From the NCBI RefSeq assembly GCF_019218285.1, contig NZ_JAHUZG010000002.1, forward strand, positions 744,001-808,000: DNA of 64,000 nt, given 5' to 3'. Below the pieces are notes generated by a model. That model was not told where the DNA came from, did not search any database, and was given only the letters and a program-made list of their open reading frames with translations. This document shows, one piece after another, positions 1 to 10,221 of this stretch. The position numbers and the translations under genes are program-made. Source of the stretch: Antarctobacter sediminis (GTDB taxonomy: Bacteria; Pseudomonadota; Alphaproteobacteria; Rhodobacterales; Rhodobacteraceae). Position 1 is the first letter of the stretch; each line of letters begins with the position of its first letter.

Positions 1-215
1 CCCGACCACTTGCCGAACAGGATCTTGTCGCCTTCGGCAACATCCATGGCGATGCGATCACCGTCGTCGTCCTTGGCGCCGGCGCCCACAGCCACAACCA
101 GACCTTCAGCCGGCTTTTCCTTGGCGCTGTCGGGGATGATCAGGCCACCAGCCGTCTTTTCGTCGCTCTCGACGCGACGAACCAGCACGCGGTCATGAAG
201 CGGTTTGAATGCCAT
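1..215 (-). CDS. groES: Co-chaperonin GroES (10 kDa chaperonin), 5' part only
   Basis: GroES caps the GroEL folding chamber in the cytoplasm. The minus-strand frame starts at the ATG at 213-215 and reads [20 protein letters not shown], followed by [15 protein letters not shown], the GroES mobile loop (about residues 17-33), and then the [21 protein letters not shown] stretch typical of the family. The window edge removes roughly the last quarter of the usual 95 residues. GroEL would be expected just outside the window. A CIRCE operator and a sigma-70-like promoter lie upstream, so heat-shock control by HrcA is very likely. Confidence 0.95.
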   Translation of the reverse strand, partial: MAFKPLHDRVLVRRVESDEKTAGGLIIPDSAKEKPAEGLVVAVGAGAKDDDGDRIAMDVAEGDKILFGKWS

Positions 216-269
216 CTTCGAGTTCTCCTGGCTCAAAGTTTTCCCTATCGACCCCGTGATCCGGGGCCG

Positions 270-296
270 TTAGCACTCATCAGGGTCGAGTGCTAA
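270..296 (-). promoter_or_regulatory. CIRCE operator (HrcA binding site)
   Basis: The inverted repeat TTAGCACTC-N9-GAGTGCTAA is a perfect match to the CIRCE consensus bound by the HrcA repressor. It lies 55 bp upstream of the groES start and immediately downstream of a candidate promoter, so a bound repressor would cover the transcription start region. Confidence 0.96.
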
Positions 297-303
297 CGGC
301 GCT

Positions 304-332
304 GAGGTAAGGAACGCCCCGAGTCGTGTCAA
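304..332 (-). promoter_or_regulatory. Candidate sigma-70-type promoter of groES
   Basis: On the minus strand a perfect -35 TTGACA (327-332) is followed after 17 bp by TACCTC (304-309), a weak -10. The predicted start falls near 297, right at the edge of the CIRCE repeat, the usual arrangement for an HrcA-repressed promoter. The call rests on the -35 and the spacing; the -10 alone is poor. Confidence 0.6.
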
Positions 333-345
333 CACGCTGCCGTGA

Positions 346-1976
<1,631 letters not shown>

Positions 1977-1984
<8 letters not shown>

Positions 1985-2342
1985 GCCGTGCCCCACGGTG
2001 CGCGGCTATCGCCTGTTCCAGATCATCAATCAGGTCCTCAACCGGAACGCCGCGCGTCTGGGCGATCTTCCACAAAGGTTCAGGCCCCTTGCCATCACGG
2101 GTCAGCTCCAGCGCCTCACGGACGACCTCGGGCGGCAGATGCCATGACATGCCGACGAAACGCGGCGTCATCCATGCTTCGATGGGCATGTCCTGATGGC
2201 GCGGGTCCGCCCAAAAGATCATGCCCATGGCCATGCGCACCGCAAACACCAGCACGATCAGCAGGCTAAGCCCAAGGCCCGCCGTCAACCAAGGCGCATC
2301 GCGCCACATCCGTCGCATCAGGCTTTCCTCTGTTCCCGACAT
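1977..2342 (-). CDS. Conserved hypothetical protein with one membrane helix
   Basis: 121 residues. A basic N-terminus (LMRRMWRD) is followed by one hydrophobic helix (about residues 18-40) and then a soluble part ending in KIAQTRGVPVEDLIDDLEQAI, which looks like a small helical domain. A good ribosome binding site (GGAAGG) precedes the ATG at 2342. The stop overlaps the start of the DedA gene, so the two are probably co-transcribed. I do not recognise the family; a role with the DedA protein is only suggested by the overlap. Confidence 0.7.
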
Positions 2343-2486
2343 CCCATATCCTTCCTGAAACGAGTCACGCCCGCCTGTCCGTCGCTTGTCACGGCCCTTG
2401 GACCTCTGGCACGTCCCGATCCATCATTCCCATTTTTCGACACGGGGCAAAACCCGCGCCGTTTCTTTTCGCCCTCAGGATTGCCC

Positions 2487-3404
2487 ATGCCCACGCCACA
2501 GGCTGCGCCGTTCCGCACCGCGCCCGCGCCTTCCCAACCCGACAACCTGCGCGGTATCGTGCTGATGCTGCTGGGTTTCTTTTCCTTTGCCGCCTGCGAC
2601 GTGCTGGCCAAACTGTTGACTGAATCCTTCCATGCCGCACAGGTGGTGTGGTTCCGCCAGATCGGGCTGGCGCTGGGGATCATCGTTCTGATCGTGTTGC
2701 GGGGGCCGTCGCTTTTGCGGTCCCGCCTGCCCTTCCTGCAAATTTTCCGAGGCATCACCGCCGTGCTTTCGGCGGTCTGCTTCGTCGTAGGCGTCAGCTT
2801 TGTTCCGCTGGCCGATGCGGTCGCCGTGACCTTTATCGCGCCCTTTGTCGTTACCGTCCTTGGTGCGGTCTTTTTGCGCGAACCGGTGGGCATCCGCCGC
2901 TGGATCGCAGTCGGAATCGGTTTCGTTGGCATGCTGATCGTTATCCGCCCCGGCATGGGCGTGCTACATCCGGCCATCGGCTTTACCGTGGCTGCCGCCT
3001 GTTTCTTTGCCCTGCGCCAGGTTCTGTCGCGCAGTCTCAGCGGCACCGATCCGGTGGTCACGACCGTGGCCTATACCTCGCTGACGTCGATCACGCTGGT
3101 CAGCTTTGCCCTGCCCTTTGTCTGGATCACACCGGGGGAAACTTGGCTCTGGCTGGTCGCAATCGGGCTCGCCGTGACCGCGGGTCTGGGCGAGGTGCTG
3201 GTCATCCGTGCGCTGGACATTGCCCAAGCCGTCGTCGTCGCGCCTATGCACTATTCGCTGATCCTGTGGAGCACCTTCTACGGCTACGTGGTCTTTTCCG
3301 ACCTGCCAGACGGCTGGACCATCTTCGGCTGTTCGATCATTGTCGCCTCTGGCCTGTACACGCTGCATCGTGAAAGGCTCGCCAACCGGAAAAAGCCCGC
3401 CTAG
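2487..3404 (+). CDS. EamA/DMT family transporter
   Basis: A 305-residue drug/metabolite transporter superfamily protein with about ten transmembrane helices in two EamA repeats, for example FFSFAACDVLAKLL at the start of the first repeat and the GLGEVLVIRALDIAQA region of the second. Substrates of this family range from amino acids to metabolites and cannot be read from sequence. The ATG at 2487 is preceded by TCAGGA at suitable spacing; upstream in-frame sequence is not membrane-like. Its TAG stop overlaps that of the convergent DUF2161 gene. Confidence 0.85.
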   Translation: MPTPQAAPFRTAPAPSQPDNLRGIVLMLLGFFSFAACDVLAKLLTESFHAAQVVWFRQIGLALGIIVLIVLRGPSLLRSRLPFLQIFRGITAVLSAVCFVVGVSFVPLADAVAVTFIAPFVVTVLGAVFLREPVGIRRWIAVGIGFVGMLIVIRPGMGVLHPAIGFTVAAACFFALRQVLSRSLSGTDPVVTTVAYTSLTSITLVSFALPFVWITPGETWLWLVAIGLAVTAGLGEVLVIRALDIAQAVVVAPMHYSLILWSTFYGYVVFSDLPDGWTIFGCSIIVASGLYTLHRERLANRKKPA

Positions 3405-4075
3405 GGCTTTTCCTCCCAGCTATAGGCCCAATGTTTCAGTCCCGCCCGCCCGGCCTTTGTCAGGGCGTAGACACCGGTATCGACCTTCTCGAACCAGCCA
3501 TAGTGATTGTCGCGCAGGATCCGGGTGGCCGCGACAACTCCGGTTGCCTTGGCAACGTCGCGCCCCCGGCAGGCACCTTGCTGCGCAAGATGCGCCGCGC
3601 AGGCCAGCGAATCCTGTCGATAGCCGGTCACGATTCCATGTCGGGTCGCGCCGCCTTCGTTGGGATCGCCCCGCAACCGTTCGAACGCGCGCAACAGGCG
3701 CACCGCCTTGGCCTTGTTCTTGCGCGGCACATATGGCCCTGGGTCGCAATGAACCTCGACCTTGCCGTCGGGCCGGACAGTGATGAACCCCAGCCCCAGC
3801 CGCCGACACATTGACAGATTGTCCTTCATCGCCCGTCGCGCCGTGCGCCCCGTGGGCCGCGCCACGGCGATATAGACGCTTTCGGACACGGCCAGCCGCG
3901 CGCAGGCCTGATGATACAGCGCCAGCGTGATCCGCAATTTCAGCTCGACGATGACCGGCGCTTCGCCCTCCCGCACGGCCACAAGATCGGCCGCGCCGAC
4001 CTCGCCCTTGACCTCATATCCCTGCCCTTCCAGCAAGGCTTTGACCGGCCCGTATAGATCGCTTTCCCGCTTCAT
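3401..4075 (-). CDS. DUF2161 family protein, PD-(D/E)XK nuclease-like fold
   Basis: 224 residues. The N-terminal half contains GYEVKGEVGAADLVAVR followed by PVIVELKLR, which matches a PD-(D/E)XK core (Asp in AADLV, ExK in ELK). The C-terminal third (HGIVTGYRQDSLACAAHL through TKAGRAGLKHW) resembles a winged-helix domain. The ATG at 4075 begins MKRESDLYGPVK. Upstream residues in frame are unrelated. DUF2161 proteins are annotated as putative phosphodiesterases; neither substrate nor biological role is known. It ends convergently on the EamA gene. Confidence 0.75.
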   Translation of the reverse strand: MKRESDLYGPVKALLEGQGYEVKGEVGAADLVAVREGEAPVIVELKLRITLALYHQACARLAVSESVYIAVARPTGRTARRAMKDNLSMCRRLGLGFITVRPDGKVEVHCDPGPYVPRKNKAKAVRLLRAFERLRGDPNEGGATRHGIVTGYRQDSLACAAHLAQQGACRGRDVAKATGVVAATRILRDNHYGWFEKVDTGVYALTKAGRAGLKHWAYSWEEKP

Positions 4076-4162
4076 TTGCGCAGTCTCTTCTCGGTGCCTG
4101 CCCTTGTCCAGAACCCGCCTCAAGGACTAAGTGAAACACAACCTGACGCAGAAAGAGACGCC

Positions 4163-5155
4163 ATGCGCCTGATCCTCCTCGCCCTGACCTTCCTTGGCCT
4201 CTGCGCCACCTCCCTGCGCGCCGCCTGTGACGGTCGCGATCTGATGGACACGCTGACGCCCACGGAACAGGCCGAATTCGACGCCCGGCTGGCCAAGACC
4301 GCCTTTCCCTCGGGTAATCACTGGCGGGCCACACGGGGCCAAAAAGTGCTGCACCTGGTCGGCACCGTCCATCTGGACGACCCGCGACTGGACGGACCGG
4401 TCGAACGGCTCGCTCCCCTGATCCGGGGGGCGGACATGCTGCTGTTGGAAATGGACGCCGACGAAAAGGCCGCGCTGGAGCAGGCGCTCAAGACGCGCAT
4501 GGACATGCTGCTGCTACAAGAGACGACCCTGCCGGAACTCTTGCCCGAAGACGAATGGCAACGGCTGTCCGAAGCCATGCGCCTGCGTGGCATGCCCCCC
4601 TTCATGGCTGCCAAGATGCGGCCGTGGTACGTGTCGATCCTCTTGTCCATCCCGCCCTGCATGAAGGACCAGCTGGCCGAGGCCAACGGGCTGGACGCGC
4701 AACTGGAACAGATGGCAAGGGCCGACGGCGTGCCGACCCGGTCGCTTGAACCCTATGGCACCGGGTTCGAGGCCTTTTCCGACATGCCCATCGAAACACA
4801 GCTTTTGATGATCCGTTCAGCCCTAAGCTCACCGGAAAGCGGCGAAGACCTGTTCGAAACCATGCTCGCCGCCTATTTCGCCGAAGAGCACGGGGCAAGC
4901 CAACTGGCGCTGGAGGTGCTGTCGCCCCGGTTGACCCCGCTCAGCCGCGCGGAAAACGATGAGGTCTACAGCATGATCGAAGAGACCCTTCTGACCGCCC
5001 GCAACCGCGCTTGGATCCCCGAGCTTCTGGATGCGTTGGCACTGTCCGACGGGTATGTCGTCGCCGCCTTTGGCGCGGCGCATCTGGCAGGCGAAAACGG
5101 CGTCCTGCATCTACTGGCGGACGAGGGCTTTACCCTCGAACGCCTGCCGTTCTGA
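4163..5155 (+). CDS. TraB/GumN family protein (secreted)
   Basis: 330 residues with an N-terminal signal peptide (MRLILLALTFLGLCATSLRA, cleavage near residue 20). The TraB/GumN hallmarks are visible: LVGTVHLDDPRL near residue 70, conserved acidic residues in MLLLEMDADE, and a C-terminal AFGAAHLAGENGVLHLL. Some family members are metalloproteases of the Tiki type, using the paired GxxH motifs. The ATG at 4163 follows AAGAGAC. A periplasmic location is predicted; the substrate is unknown. A related Tiki-like fold, ChaN, is encoded at 10.2-11.0 kb. Confidence 0.82.
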   Translation: MRLILLALTFLGLCATSLRAACDGRDLMDTLTPTEQAEFDARLAKTAFPSGNHWRATRGQKVLHLVGTVHLDDPRLDGPVERLAPLIRGADMLLLEMDADEKAALEQALKTRMDMLLLQETTLPELLPEDEWQRLSEAMRLRGMPPFMAAKMRPWYVSILLSIPPCMKDQLAEANGLDAQLEQMARADGVPTRSLEPYGTGFEAFSDMPIETQLLMIRSALSSPESGEDLFETMLAAYFAEEHGASQLALEVLSPRLTPLSRAENDEVYSMIEETLLTARNRAWIPELLDALALSDGYVVAAFGAAHLAGENGVLHLLADEGFTLERLPF

Positions 5156-5209
5156 GCACTCCGACCGCCCCGGCGCGCCAGTGGCCGGGGATGGTGGGCG
5201 GGGCGACGT

Positions 5210-5226
5210 CGGGGCCAAAGGCCCCG
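5210..5226. terminator. GC-rich hairpin between convergent genes
   Basis: CGGGGC-caaag-GCCCCG lies between the TraB/GumN stop and the convergent M3 peptidase stop. There is no clear T tract, so it is only a candidate for transcript-end formation. Confidence 0.3.
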
Positions 5227-5251
5227 TCGAGCGCCGTCCCCCCGGCCAACC

Positions 5252-7273
5252 TCAGGCCGCCAGCCCCCGCCCTTTCAGCAATGCCTCGACCCCTGGCATC
5301 CGACCACGGAATTGCATGTACAGGTCCTCGGCCTCGACCGAGCCGCCTTTCGACAGGATGAACCTTTCCAGCTTGGCCGCCGTTTCGGGATCAAAGGCCC
5401 CGCCCGCATCCTCAAAGGCTTCGAAGGCATCCGCGTCCATGACCTCGGACCACATGTAGCTGTAATATCCCGACGAATACCCGTCCCCGGCAAAAACATG
5501 TGCGAAATGCGGTGTCGCATGGCGCATCACGATGGCGCGGGGCATCCCGATACTCTCCAATACTTCGGCCTGCTTCTGCATCGGGTCTGCGGGCGCCGCA
5601 CCCGAATGGAACTCCAGATCCACCAGCGCCGAGGCGACATATTCAACCGTTTGGAACCCCATGTCGAAATTCGCCGCCTTCAGGACCTTCTCCAGCAACG
5701 CCTCGGGCATTGCTTCGCCTGTCTCGGCATGGGTGGCAAATTCCGAAAGCACCTCGGGCACCTCCAGCCAATGCTCGTACAGTTGCGACGGCAGTTCGAC
5801 AAAATCACGGGCAACCGACGTGCCCGAAACCGAACCAAAGGTCACATCCGAAAGCATCTGGTGCAAGGCATGGCCGAATTCGTGGAACAAGGTCCGCGCG
5901 TCGTCGTAGGACAGCAACGCAGGCTTGCCTTCGGACGGTTTGGCGAAATTACAGACATTCACGACGATCGGGGCCTTTTCCACCGGCCGTTTCGCCTGAG
6001 TCCGGAAGGCCGAACACCATGCGCCCGACCGTTTCGACGCCCGCGCGAAATAATCGCCGATAAACACCGCCACATGTTGGCCGTCCCGCGTGACCTCCCA
6101 CGCGCGGCAATCTGCATGGTACAACGCCACGTCCAGCGGCTTGAACTCCAGCCCGAACAGACGGTTCGCACAGGCAAAGGCCGCTTCGATCATCCGGTCG
6201 AGTTGCAGGTAAGGCTTCAGCTCCGCCTCATCCAGATCGTGCTGCGCCTTGCGGCGCTTCTCGGCGTAATAGCGCCAATCCCATGGCTCCAGCGGTCCGT
6301 CGATCCCGTCGGCATGCAACATCTCCTGCATCTCGACCGCATCCCTCTCGGCCGCCGCCTTGGCCGGCTCCCAGACGGCCATCAGCAAGGCACGCACCTT
6401 GTCCGGAGCGCCCGCCATTTCGGTTTCCAGCTTGAAGGCGGCAAAATCCTCATAGCCCAGCAACCGGGCGCGTTCTTCACGCAGCTTCAACACCTCCGCT
6501 GCGATGCCACGATTGTCTGTTTCGCCACCATTTTCGCCGCGCATCACCCACGCCCGCCACGCTTTTTCGCGCAGATCGCGGCGCGGCGAAAATTGCAGGA
6601 AAGGCACAATCAGCGATCGTGACAGGGTCACGACAGGTCCGTCGGCCTCCAACGCCGCACCGGCGGACCGGGCGGCATCCACCACAAACTCCGGCAACCC
6701 GTCCAGATCCGCCTCGGTCAGGGCCATCGACCAGTCGGATTCATCCTTCAGAAGGTTCTGAGTAAATTCGGTCCCCAGAACCGCCAACCGCGACTTGACC
6801 GCCTTCATCCGCTCGGCCTCGTCGCCGTCCAGCGACGCACCGGCGCGCACGAAATCCCGATGCGTCAGATACAGGACGCGCGCCTCTTCCTCTGTCAGGC
6901 CCAGCGTGTCGCGCCGCTCCCAAAGGTCGCTGATGCGCCCGAACAACGCCGCATTGGAATAGATCGCCGAACTATGCGCCGACAACTTGGGGGAAAACGC
7001 CCGCTGCAAGTCCTGTCGCGCGGGGTTGCTGTCTGCGCCGGCAATGTTGAAAAACGTGCCCAGCACCTTGTCCAGAGCCTCCCCCGACCCTTCCATCGCC
7101 TCAATGGTATTGGCAAAGCTCGGCTCATCGGGGTTCGCGGCAATTGCCTCGATCTCGGCCGTATGCGCCGCCAATGCCGCGTCCAGCGCGGGGGCAAAAT
7201 CCTCGTCCGAGATCTCGGCAAAGGGCGCGATGCCGAAAGGGGTGGTCCATTCGGCCAGCAGCGGGTTGGTCAT
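5252..7273 (-). CDS. M3 family oligopeptidase (oligopeptidase A/Dcp-like zinc metallopeptidase)
   Basis: 673 residues, normal for bacterial M3 peptidases that degrade short peptides in the cytoplasm. The zinc-binding motif HEFGH lies at about residues 461-465 (TLFHEFGHALHQ), with the third ligand expected in the following FVELPSQLYEHW segment. The start is the ATG at 7273, preceded by GGAGA; a TTG two codons earlier is less likely. It could be OpdA/PrlC- or Dcp-type; no signal peptide is present, which fits a cytoplasmic enzyme. Confidence 0.92.
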   Translation of the reverse strand: MTNPLLAEWTTPFGIAPFAEISDEDFAPALDAALAAHTAEIEAIAANPDEPSFANTIEAMEGSGEALDKVLGTFFNIAGADSNPARQDLQRAFSPKLSAHSSAIYSNAALFGRISDLWERRDTLGLTEEEARVLYLTHRDFVRAGASLDGDEAERMKAVKSRLAVLGTEFTQNLLKDESDWSMALTEADLDGLPEFVVDAARSAGAALEADGPVVTLSRSLIVPFLQFSPRRDLREKAWRAWVMRGENGGETDNRGIAAEVLKLREERARLLGYEDFAAFKLETEMAGAPDKVRALLMAVWEPAKAAAERDAVEMQEMLHADGIDGPLEPWDWRYYAEKRRKAQHDLDEAELKPYLQLDRMIEAAFACANRLFGLEFKPLDVALYHADCRAWEVTRDGQHVAVFIGDYFARASKRSGAWCSAFRTQAKRPVEKAPIVVNVCNFAKPSEGKPALLSYDDARTLFHEFGHALHQMLSDVTFGSVSGTSVARDFVELPSQLYEHWLEVPEVLSEFATHAETGEAMPEALLEKVLKAANFDMGFQTVEYVASALVDLEFHSGAAPADPMQKQAEVLESIGMPRAIVMRHATPHFAHVFAGDGYSSGYYSYMWSEVMDADAFEAFEDAGGAFDPETAAKLERFILSKGGSVEAEDLYMQFRGRMPGVEALLKGRGLAA

Positions 7274-7367
7274 CTGCAAATCTCCTGATCACTTACGCAA
7301 AACTATGCCTCGGCGCCCGCCGCTTCAATCGCGCCGGAACAGCTTTGTTCCGGCCTCTCCGCCCGGT

Positions 7368-8420
7368 TCACCCCTCTCGCGCCCCACAGACCGGACAGCT
7401 TTCACGCCGCTTCAACCCGATCTTGCGGGTTTCGCCCCATAGCGCGTCATAGATCAGCATCTCCCCCCGCAGCACGGCCCCGGCCCCGGCAATCAGCTTG
7501 ATGCATTCCACCGCCATCATCGACCCAACGACACCGGGCAAAGGACCAAGAACACCGGCCACGGCACAGCTGGGGGCCAACCCCGGCGCGGGGGCCTCGG
7601 GAAAGATGCACTGATAACACGGGCCGCCCTCTGCCGGGTGAAAGACGCTGACTTGCCCCTCCCATTGGCTCAAGGCCCCGGAAATCAGCGGCTTGCCCGC
7701 CGCCACACAGGCCTTGTTCACCATGTAACGAGTTTCGAAATTATCCGTCCCGTCCAGCACGACATCGAAATCCTCAAGCAGGGCGGAAACGGTCTCTGCA
7801 TCCAGCCGCCGCTTGTACGGCTTGACCGTGATGTAAGGGTTGATCCCCTCCATCGCGGCCTGTGCGGAAAACACCTTTGGCATTCCGATGCGCGCATCGC
7901 TGTGGATCACCTGCCGTTGCAGATTGCCGCTGTCGACCTCGTCGTCGTCGATCACCCCGATCGTCCCGACACCCGCAGCGGCAAGATACAACAACACCGG
8001 AGAACCAAGCCCCCCGGCACCCACCACCAGAACGCGCGCCTCCTTCAGCCGCTTCTGCCCCGGACCGCCCAATTCGCGCAGCACGATATGCCGGGCATAG
8101 CGTTCCAGCTCGCCCTCGCGGAACTTGCCCGGATCCTGCGCCGGGGCTTCTGCACTTGTCTTTTCCACCGCTCTTGCCTTCAACCAGCGCAGCCCCAGCG
8201 CATAGGCCAGCCCCAATGCGCCAAATCCGCCAAGGATCAACCATGGGGCCGCGCTGCCCCCTGTTGCCTCCCGCAGCGGGTGCCCGGCAGGCAGGATCAC
8301 CTGCACCGCCAGCACACCCACGTAAAGCAGTCCCAGCATATAGCCCCGCGCCGCCCGAGGGGCCTTCATCAGGTGGCCGATCCCCCAGATCATCGCCGCA
8401 AGGCCCAAAACCAGCATCAT
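7368..8420 (-). CDS. moeB: MoeB/ThiF-type adenylyltransferase with N-terminal membrane anchor
   Basis: 350 residues. The C-terminal 250 form an E1-like enzyme that adenylates the C-terminus of a sulfur-carrier protein (MoaD or ThiS). Visible are GAGGLGSP (nucleotide loop), DDDEVDSGNLQRQ, DGTDNFETR, and zinc cysteines in CYQC and CPVC. The candidate catalytic cysteine is in PSCAVAGVLGPLPGVVG. Unusually, about 85 N-terminal residues contain two to three hydrophobic helices, suggesting membrane attachment. The start codon overlaps the dut stop by one base (TGATG), implying coupling. MoeB versus ThiF cannot be settled from sequence alone. Confidence 0.88.
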   Translation of the reverse strand: MMLVLGLAAMIWGIGHLMKAPRAARGYMLGLLYVGVLAVQVILPAGHPLREATGGSAAPWLILGGFGALGLAYALGLRWLKARAVEKTSAEAPAQDPGKFREGELERYARHIVLRELGGPGQKRLKEARVLVVGAGGLGSPVLLYLAAAGVGTIGVIDDDEVDSGNLQRQVIHSDARIGMPKVFSAQAAMEGINPYITVKPYKRRLDAETVSALLEDFDVVLDGTDNFETRYMVNKACVAAGKPLISGALSQWEGQVSVFHPAEGGPCYQCIFPEAPAPGLAPSCAVAGVLGPLPGVVGSMMAVECIKLIAGAGAVLRGEMLIYDALWGETRKIGLKRRESCPVCGAREG

Positions 8421-8866
8421 CAGCCGCGTCCCGTGGAACCGAAACCGCCCGAACCCCGTGCGGTCTCCTCCAGCGCCCCCTCGCGGAACACCGCACGCAC
8501 CACAGGGGCCACCACCATCTGCGCAATCCGGTCACCGTGGGCGATCACGAAATCCTCCCCGCCCGCATTCATCACGATCACGCCAAGCGGGCCGCGATAG
8601 TCGCTGTCGATCGTTCCCGGCGCATTGGGCAGGGTGATCCCGTGTTTCAGCGCCAGCCCGGACCGTGGCCGCACCTGCACCTCGAACTCCGCCGGGATGG
8701 CTATCCGCAACCCCGTGGGCACCAGCACCCGCGCGCCCGGTGCAAGGCGGATCTCCCCCCGATCCGGCAGGTTGGCGCGCAGATCCGCGCCCGCCGCCCC
8801 GGCGGTGGCATAGACCGGCAGGCCCAGCGCGCGATCCGCACCGTCGACCCATTCGAACCCAATCAC
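8420..8866 (-). CDS. dut: Deoxyuridine 5'-triphosphate nucleotidohydrolase (dUTPase)
   Basis: Hydrolyses dUTP to dUMP, keeping uracil out of DNA and supplying thymidylate synthesis. Family motifs are present: [44 protein letters not shown] and the C-terminal [10 protein letters not shown] that closes over the active site. The start is uncertain. GTG at 8866 gives 148 residues, the usual length, and is preceded by AAGAAGAAA. An ATG at 8923 would add 19 residues encoded partly by a dispersed repeat and overlapping coaBC, which I consider unlikely. Confidence 0.93.
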   Translation of the reverse strand: MIGFEWVDGADRALGLPVYATAGAAGADLRANLPDRGEIRLAPGARVLVPTGLRIAIPAEFEVQVRPRSGLALKHGITLPNAPGTIDSDYRGPLGVIVMNAGGEDFVIAHGDRIAQMVVAPVVRAVFREGALEETARGSGGFGSTGRG

Positions 8867-8874
8867 GACCTGTG

Positions 8875-8896
8875 TTTCTTCTTGGCTCAAATACTC
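8875..8896 (-). repeat. Dispersed intergenic repeat, copy 1 (coaBC-dut junction)
   Basis: On the minus strand the sequence GAGTATTTGAGCCAAGAAGA, then AA, bridges the coaBC stop codon and the dut start. It resembles the element at 27092-27114. It supplies the coaBC stop (the TGA overlapping its 5' edge) and a purine-rich stretch that can serve as the dut ribosome binding site. I recall similar short elements between genes in Roseobacter genomes; this needs a genome search. Confidence 0.45.
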
Positions 8897-10142
8897 AATC
8901 TCCACCGGTGCCGCCTGCACCATCCCACGGACCGGGCGCGCGCGAACTGACGCCAAGCGCCTCGGCGATCCGGCACGCCAGCCGCTCCGCCACGGCACGT
9001 TTCGACGCCCGGGGCCAGCTCTCGGCCCCGGCCTCCGAAATCAGCACAACGGCGTTTTCGCTGCCCCCCATGATGCCCGTCGCGGGCGAGACATCATTGG
9101 CCACGATCCAGTCACAGCCCTTGCGCACCCGCTTGGCGGTGGCATGGGCCACCACGTCGTTTGTCTCGGCGGCAAAGCCGACCACCAGCGCCGGGCGCCC
9201 CTCCGCCAGCTGTGAGACCTCGGCAAGGATGTCCGGGTTCTCGGCAAACTCCAGTACGGGCAGCTTGCCGCCTTCCTTCTTGATCTTCGCGTCCGAGGCG
9301 CTGGCCACGCGCCAATCGGCAACGGCAGCGGCAAAGACCCCGGCCTCCACCGGCAGCGCGCCCATCACGGCGTCGCGCATTTCGCGCGCGCTTTCCACCT
9401 CCACCACCTGCACACCAACGGGCCGCGCGGCCTCGGCGGGACCGGTGACAAAGACCACCTCGGCCCCAAGGTCGCGCAGCGCCTCGGCGATGGCGGTCCC
9501 CTGCGCGCCTGACGAACGGTTGGCGATATAGCGCACCGGGTCGATGGGTTCATGCGTCGGGCCGGATGTCACCAACACGCGCCGCCCGGCCAGCGGCCCC
9601 TTGGCAAACACCGCTTCCACCGCGGCAATGATTTCCAGCGGCTCGGCCATACGTCCCGGCCCGTATTCACCACAGGCCATGTCGCCCGAATTGGGGCCGA
9701 CCACCCGAATGCCGTCCCCTTGCAGGACCTCAAGATTGCGCTGTGTTGCGGGATGCTCCCACATACGGACATTCATGGCCGGCGCGATCATCACCGGCGT
9801 ATCCGTCGCCATCAACAGCGTCGTGGCAAGGTCGTTTGCGTGACCGCCCGCCATCTTGGCCATGAGGTCCGCCGTCGCCGGGGCCACAACCATCAGATCG
9901 GCCACCCGACTCAGCTGGATGTGCCCCATCTCCGCCTCTTTGGTCAGGTCAAAGAGGTCGCGGTGAACCTCTTCGCCCGCCAGGGCCGACACGGACAAGG
10001 GGGTGACGAATTCCTCCGCCGCCCGTGTCATCACCGGCGCCACCAAGGCCCCGCGTTCGCGCAGCCGGCGGATCAGGTCCAGACATTTATAGGCAGCGAT
10101 GCCGCCCCCGATAATCAGAAGAATGCGTTTTCCGGCCAGCAC
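8895..10142 (-). CDS. coaBC: Bifunctional phosphopantothenoylcysteine decarboxylase / phosphopantothenate-cysteine ligase
   Basis: Catalyses two successive coenzyme A steps. The N-terminal CoaC half shows [16 protein letters not shown], the active-site region [24 protein letters not shown] and the [13 protein letters not shown] loop with the catalytic cysteine. The CoaB half (from about residue 190) begins [20 protein letters not shown] and contains KIKKEGG, the conserved lysine segment. It is 415 residues, normal length, starting at a GTG (10142). The stop lies within a short repeat shared with the dut leader. Confidence 0.95.
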   Translation of the reverse strand: MLAGKRILLIIGGGIAAYKCLDLIRRLRERGALVAPVMTRAAEEFVTPLSVSALAGEEVHRDLFDLTKEAEMGHIQLSRVADLMVVAPATADLMAKMAGGHANDLATTLLMATDTPVMIAPAMNVRMWEHPATQRNLEVLQGDGIRVVGPNSGDMACGEYGPGRMAEPLEIIAAVEAVFAKGPLAGRRVLVTSGPTHEPIDPVRYIANRSSGAQGTAIAEALRDLGAEVVFVTGPAEAARPVGVQVVEVESAREMRDAVMGALPVEAGVFAAAVADWRVASASDAKIKKEGGKLPVLEFAENPDILAEVSQLAEGRPALVVGFAAETNDVVAHATAKRVRKGCDWIVANDVSPATGIMGGSENAVVLISEAGAESWPRASKRAVAERLACRIAEALGVSSRAPGPWDGAGGTGGD

Positions 10143-10221
10143 GTCGCGCCCTCTCTCAAGACGCCCGCACTATGCAGCACAGGCCCCTGTCCGCAAGTCC
10201 CCCACCCGCACGACCCTGCGA

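Noticed and set aside
5312-6622. A 436-codon plus-strand frame opposite the M3 peptidase
   Set aside because: Antisense to the zinc peptidase, Arg/His-rich and without a recognisable motif.
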